Positions 60,660 through 64,000 of a stretch of 64,000 bases of DNA are shown in pieces. The translations under genes and the position numbers were made by a program. Each line of letters opens with the position of its first letter. Position 1 is the stretch's first letter. A model generated the notes under the pieces. The model had not been told where the DNA came from and did no database searches. It was given only the letters and a program-made list of their open reading frames with translations. Source of the DNA: Methanomicrobium mobile BP (GTDB taxonomy: Archaea > Halobacteriota > Methanomicrobia > Methanomicrobiales > Methanomicrobiaceae); the NCBI RefSeq assembly GCF_000711215.1, contig NZ_JOMF01000007.1:1-64000 (forward strand), given 5' to 3'.

Positions 60660-61634
60660 TTGGTATACGAAATAGAAAAGGCGACTCAGATAGCCGACAA
60701 CATCCATGAATTCTGGATAAATGCTCCGCAGGTTGCAGGACACGGCAAAGCGGGACAGTTCCTGATAATAAGACTCGACGACAGCGGGGAGAGAATTCCG
60801 CTTACAATCTCGGCGGTCAGAGGCGACTCGGTAAGAATAGTCTTCATGGCAGTCGGCAAGACAACGAAACAGCTTGCGGCGATGAAAGCCGGCGATTGCA
60901 TAAAGGACGTCGCAGGTCCGCTCGGCAACCCGAGTGACACGTCAAAGATCGGTAACTGCGTTCTCATAGGCGGCGGCGTCGGTATTGCCTGTCTTCCGAT
61001 ACTTGCAAAAGCTCTTAAAGCGGCAGGAAATCACGTAACGGGAATCATAGGCGCAAGAAACGAGAAACTCCTCCTTCTCTCCGATGAACTGGAGAAGGAA
61101 TGCGATGAACTTGTAATCTGTACGGATGACGGCAGCCGCGGATACCACGGATTCCCCGCGGATATTCTCAAGAAGAGAATCGAGACCGACAGGATAGATG
61201 CCGTCTGGATAATCGGACCCGCAATCATGATGAAGATAACATCCATGGCAACGCTTTCGACCGGAATCAAGACAATCGTAAACCTCAATCCGATTATGGT
61301 CGACGGCACGGGAATGTGCGGTTCGTGCAGGGTCACGGTAGACGGAAAGATGAAGTTTGCCTGCGTGGACGGACCGGAATTCGACGCGCATCTCGTCGAC
61401 TGGAATGAACTCATGAACAGGCAGAGAATCTATCCCGCAATGGAAAAGGAGTCCGCCGAGCTTTATGCGGCCGATCCGCACCGTCAGGACGGAATAAACG
61501 GTCATGCCGACGGACACGCCGACGGTCACGGGCATGTCTGCACATGCGGTTTGAGCAAAGCAAATAGCGGAAACATAGGAAAAAACGGAAATAACGGAAA
61601 TAACGGTAAAACAGGTAACGGAGTTGAGAACTGA
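60660..61634 (+). CDS. NfnA-type FAD/NAD-binding, 2Fe-2S flavoprotein subunit
   Basis: The subunit resembles NfnA, SudB and dihydroorotate dehydrogenase electron-transfer proteins, which pass electrons between NAD(P)H, FAD and ferredoxin. The 324-residue product has a flavin-binding barrel with RIPLTISA near residue 44, a nucleotide-binding lobe (IGGGVGIACLPILAKAL) and a cysteine cluster MCGSCRVTVDGKMKFACVDG near residue 219 for the 2Fe-2S centre. The TTG start follows AAGGAGTGA. The C-terminal 45 residues are odd: His-rich (HADGHADGHGHVCTC), then Asn-Gly repeats. The stop overlaps the next start by one base. Confidence 0.8.
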   Translation: MVYEIEKATQIADNIHEFWINAPQVAGHGKAGQFLIIRLDDSGERIPLTISAVRGDSVRIVFMAVGKTTKQLAAMKAGDCIKDVAGPLGNPSDTSKIGNCVLIGGGVGIACLPILAKALKAAGNHVTGIIGARNEKLLLLSDELEKECDELVICTDDGSRGYHGFPADILKKRIETDRIDAVWIIGPAIMMKITSMATLSTGIKTIVNLNPIMVDGTGMCGSCRVTVDGKMKFACVDGPEFDAHLVDWNELMNRQRIYPAMEKESAELYAADPHRQDGINGHADGHADGHGHVCTCGLSKANSGNIGKNGNNGNNGKTGNGVEN

Positions 61635-62992
61635 TGTCCGGAAAACGCGATGCCGCAGAGAGAATTCATGATTTCCTTGAGGTCGATACCGGTCTGAGCG
61701 AGAACAACGCCGTTCTGGAAGCCTCGCGCTGTATGGAATGCGTCCGCCCGAAATGTATCGAGGGCTGCCCCGTAAACATAAATATCCCGGGCTTTATCGC
61801 CGAGGTTGTAAAGAAGAACTACGCCGAGGCCGCGAAGATTCTGAAAGCCGACAATATGCTCCCCGCAATCTGCGGAAGAGTCTGCCCGCAGGAGACGCAG
61901 TGCCAGGGCAGATGTGTCCTCGGAAAGAAGGAGAGACCGGTAAGGATAGGCGCACTAGAACGCTTTGTTGCCGATTGGGAGAGAGAGCAGGGTATTGTCA
62001 CACCCGAAGTAGGAAAACCCACGGGAAAGCGTGTGGCAGTTGTGGGTTCGGGACCCGCGGGGCTTACCGCCGCTGCCGAGCTTGCACGCTACGGTCACAG
62101 CGTCACGCTCTTTGAGTCGCTCCATGCGCCCGGCGGCGTTCTGACCTACGGCATCCCCTCGTTCAGACTTCCCAAGGATATCGTGCGCGAGGAGATTGAT
62201 CAGGTCTTAAAGCTCGGCGTTGATCTGAAGCTGAATCACATAGTAGGCAGAAGTGTCCCTGTCGATGAACTTCTTGCCTATGATGCGGTCTTCCTGGGCA
62301 TGGGCGCGGGGCTGCCGTCTTTCATGAACATAGAGGGCGAAGGACTTAACGGCGTTTACTCGGCAAACGAGTTTCTGACCCGCGTCAATCTCATGCATGC
62401 CGACAAATTCCCCGATTATGACACGCCCGTCATAAAAGGAAAGAAGGTTGTTGTGGTCGGCGGCGGCAACGTAGCCATGGACGCATCCCGCGTTGCAAGA
62501 AGGATGGGTGCCGAGGTTAAACTGGTCTACAGACGCCGCATGGAAGATCTTCCCGCACGTCTGGATGAGATAAAGAACGCGGTCGAAGAAGGTGTGGAGT
62601 TCATGTGCTGCGCAAACCCGACGAAGATCCTCGGCGAAGTCGCGGTCTCCGGAATCGAGTGCGTTAAGATGGATATGGGCAAACTTGACGAGAGCGGCAG
62701 ACCGGTTCCCGTTCCGATGAGCGGTCCGGATGCGACCTTTATGCTTGATGCCGATGTTGTCATAGAAGCAATCGGTCAGAGTCCCAATCCGCTTCTCCTC
62801 TCCCTCATGCCCGATCTTGAGAGAGGCAGACACGGAACCGTATTCGTTAATGCCGCAGGTATGACCTCGATACTTCATGTCTTTGCAGGCGGAGATATCG
62901 CAACCGGCGCCGCTACGGTCATAGAAGCAATGGGTACTGCAAAGAAAGCGGCGGCGGCAATGAATGAGTATCTGACAAAGATCTCGGAATAG
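61634..62992 (+). CDS. NfnB/GltD-type flavoprotein with N-terminal iron-sulfur clusters
   Basis: With the preceding gene this forms a two-subunit oxidoreductase. NfnAB couples NADPH, NAD and ferredoxin by electron bifurcation; the same fold serves NADPH-glutamate synthase small subunit. The 452-residue product has the N-terminal cluster domain with CMECVRPKCIEGCP near residue 33 and CGRVCPQETQCQGRC near residue 80. An FAD site follows, VAVVGSGPAGLTAAAELA near residue 133, then an NADPH site, VVVVGGGNVAMDASRVA near residue 273, and the C-terminal GGDIATGAATVIEAM. The substrate choice cannot be fixed from sequence. Confidence 0.85.
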   Translation: MSGKRDAAERIHDFLEVDTGLSENNAVLEASRCMECVRPKCIEGCPVNINIPGFIAEVVKKNYAEAAKILKADNMLPAICGRVCPQETQCQGRCVLGKKERPVRIGALERFVADWEREQGIVTPEVGKPTGKRVAVVGSGPAGLTAAAELARYGHSVTLFESLHAPGGVLTYGIPSFRLPKDIVREEIDQVLKLGVDLKLNHIVGRSVPVDELLAYDAVFLGMGAGLPSFMNIEGEGLNGVYSANEFLTRVNLMHADKFPDYDTPVIKGKKVVVVGGGNVAMDASRVARRMGAEVKLVYRRRMEDLPARLDEIKNAVEEGVEFMCCANPTKILGEVAVSGIECVKMDMGKLDESGRPVPVPMSGPDATFMLDADVVIEAIGQSPNPLLLSLMPDLERGRHGTVFVNAAGMTSILHVFAGGDIATGAATVIEAMGTAKKAAAAMNEYLTKISE

Positions 62993-63195
62993 GTATATCT
63001 CTTTTTTCTTTATTTTCTCTTTTTTTAAATTCACATAACGTTAAACCGTTACTGTCGTTACGTCCTGATATACATGCGATAACGTATTTGATCTGATAGC
63101 GGATGTGTCCGGTAAAAACCGTTAAAAAAGTGATGTAAAAGAATGATTGGTGTTTTGTTGTTTTGTTAAATGCTTTAATACTTTATGCTTTGTTT

Positions 63196-64000
63196 TTATC
63201 CAAGTTCATCCCAGGATGTCTTACGCCTGTATACGAAGAATCCGGCAATTGCAATGACAACCACAATGCCGATTATGACAAATATACCGGTGCCGCCCAT
63301 ATCGGGTATTATACCTTTACTGACTTCAGCATAGAGTTCTTCCGCACTTGCGAGTGCTTCCGAGGCTTTTGCATGTGCAGTCTCGGCAACCGTATATGCC
63401 TGTGCATAGTTTTCGTTTGCCATCAGACCGTTTGCGGAGTTAAGCGATGACTGAGCGGATTCAACCTTTGTCTCGATGTTGAGGACCCTTGCATCATTGG
63501 TCATGCTGCGGTTGACCTTGAAGTCCGTGATATAGTAAGCGGTCTTTTCCAATGCCGCAGTCGTCTCGTCTATGGATTTCTGTGCCCAGGATTTCTCGAG
63601 CTGTGTTTTTCCTTCCGTAATTATCTTCTGTGCATCGTCCAGAAGCACCTTTGCGGTCGCATATGATGCCGTTGCCGACTGAATCCATTTTTCTCTTGCG
63701 GCATCGTATTTTGCCTGTGCCTGAGATACATCAACACCGGTCTTTAATTTGTCGGTAATTTCGGTCTCGAACGTGCTTAAATCCGACTCGACAATGGCAC
63801 GTAATTTGTCGATATCCTCCGGAATTACGACCATTACATCCACTTCGTAATGACTTCCCGATATGGTGTTTCCGTTTGCATCTATCTGTTCAATACTGAA
63901 GATTGCTTTCTCACCGCTTGTAGGCATTGAAGGAATCGTACCTGTCAAAACTATACTCAGTGCGATGGTATTTTGTGACGGATAATCGAGCATATAACCA
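63196..64000 (-). CDS. partial cell-surface protein with C-terminal membrane anchor
   Basis: The frame is open to the window edge, so the N-terminus is missing. The visible 268 residues include a beta-rich end of an extracellular domain, a long helical, Ala/Glu/Ser-rich part (about residues 60-225) with heptad-like character, and a single C-terminal helix GTGIFVIIGIVVVIAIAGFFV followed by RRKTSWDELG. The plan fits an S-layer- or membrane-associated surface protein anchored by its C-terminus. A coiled stalk is likely. No specific function can be assigned. Confidence 0.6.
   Translation of the reverse strand, partial: GYMLDYPSQNTIALSIVLTGTIPSMPTSGEKAIFSIEQIDANGNTISGSHYEVDVMVVIPEDIDKLRAIVESDLSTFETEITDKLKTGVDVSQAQAKYDAAREKWIQSATASYATAKVLLDDAQKIITEGKTQLEKSWAQKSIDETTAALEKTAYYITDFKVNRSMTNDARVLNIETKVESAQSSLNSANGLMANENYAQAYTVAETAHAKASEALASAEELYAEVSKGIIPDMGGTGIFVIIGIVVVIAIAGFFVYRRKTSWDELG

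Overview
This window comes from a methanogenic archaeon, most probably of the order Methanomicrobiales; a Methanocorpusculum-like relative is possible, but that is inference. The evidence is the F420-dependent methanogenesis enzymes Mer and Mtd with a Tfx regulator, an archaeal S10/spc/alpha-type ribosomal protein cluster with SecY, adenylate kinase and CMP kinase, archaellum genes, two PAN ATPases, archaeosine tRNA modification genes and archaeal RNase P RNA. Promoters are archaeal TATA boxes about 25-28 nt upstream of starts, and leaderless genes are mixed with Shine-Dalgarno genes.

Layout. 0-5.1 kb: archaellum locus with archaellin flaB, a FlaC/D/E protein, then six tandem FlaG/FlaF-type stator proteins in the order G-G-G-F-G-F. 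5.5-9.1 kb: mer, a RelE-like toxin convergent with a small antitoxin-like gene plus a decayed second copy of that gene, mtd, and divergent tfx. 9.33-9.79 kb: a long, highly structured, unassigned RNA with its own TATA box. 10.1-24.5 kb: ribosomal cluster L3, L4, L23, L2, S19, L22, S3, L29, Rpp29, S17, L14, L24, S4e, L5, S14, S8, L6, L32e, L19e, L18, S5, L30, L15, then secY, adkA, an EMC3-like insertase gene and cmk.

25-34.7 kb: a TIM-barrel protein, two type IV pilins on the minus strand, a 966-bp regulatory gap, and a plus-strand pilus-type assembly operon: membrane protein, VirB11/FlaI-type ATPase, FlaJ-type platform and two pilin-like proteins. 34.7-38.8 kb: BtuF-BtuC-BtuD B12 uptake plus corrinoid adenosyltransferase. 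38.9-42.8 kb: an ECF vitamin-type transporter with an unusual S-A-A' fusion and a second S component. 43-50.9 kb: two Usp-type proteins around an ArsB/NhaD-type permease, FKBP isomerase, CYTH phosphatase/cyclase-fold protein, metallophosphoesterase, two radical SAM proteins, and the small subunit of phosphomevalonate dehydratase.

50.9-57.3 kb: PAN1, an unknown gene, PAN2, aMBF1, triosephosphate isomerase, an HTH-CBS regulator, RNase P RNA on the minus strand and an AMMECR1 protein. 57.4-60.5 kb: tgtA and arcS for archaeosine. 60.7-63 kb: NfnAB-type flavoprotein pair with a structured leader. 63.2-64 kb: 3' part of a surface-anchored protein.

The most unusual signals are the ~459-nt RNA at 9331-9789, which has a 5'-3' closing helix and at least nine internal hairpins and is neither RNase P RNA nor recognisable SRP RNA; a recurrent habit of short tandem duplications exactly across stop codons (at least seven genes); the expanded FlaG/FlaF array; a toxin gene with one intact and one decayed antitoxin-like partner; the fused ECF transporter; and a pair of convergent PAN genes with different C-terminal proteasome-docking ends. 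No CRISPR array, insertion sequence, rRNA or tRNA gene was seen.
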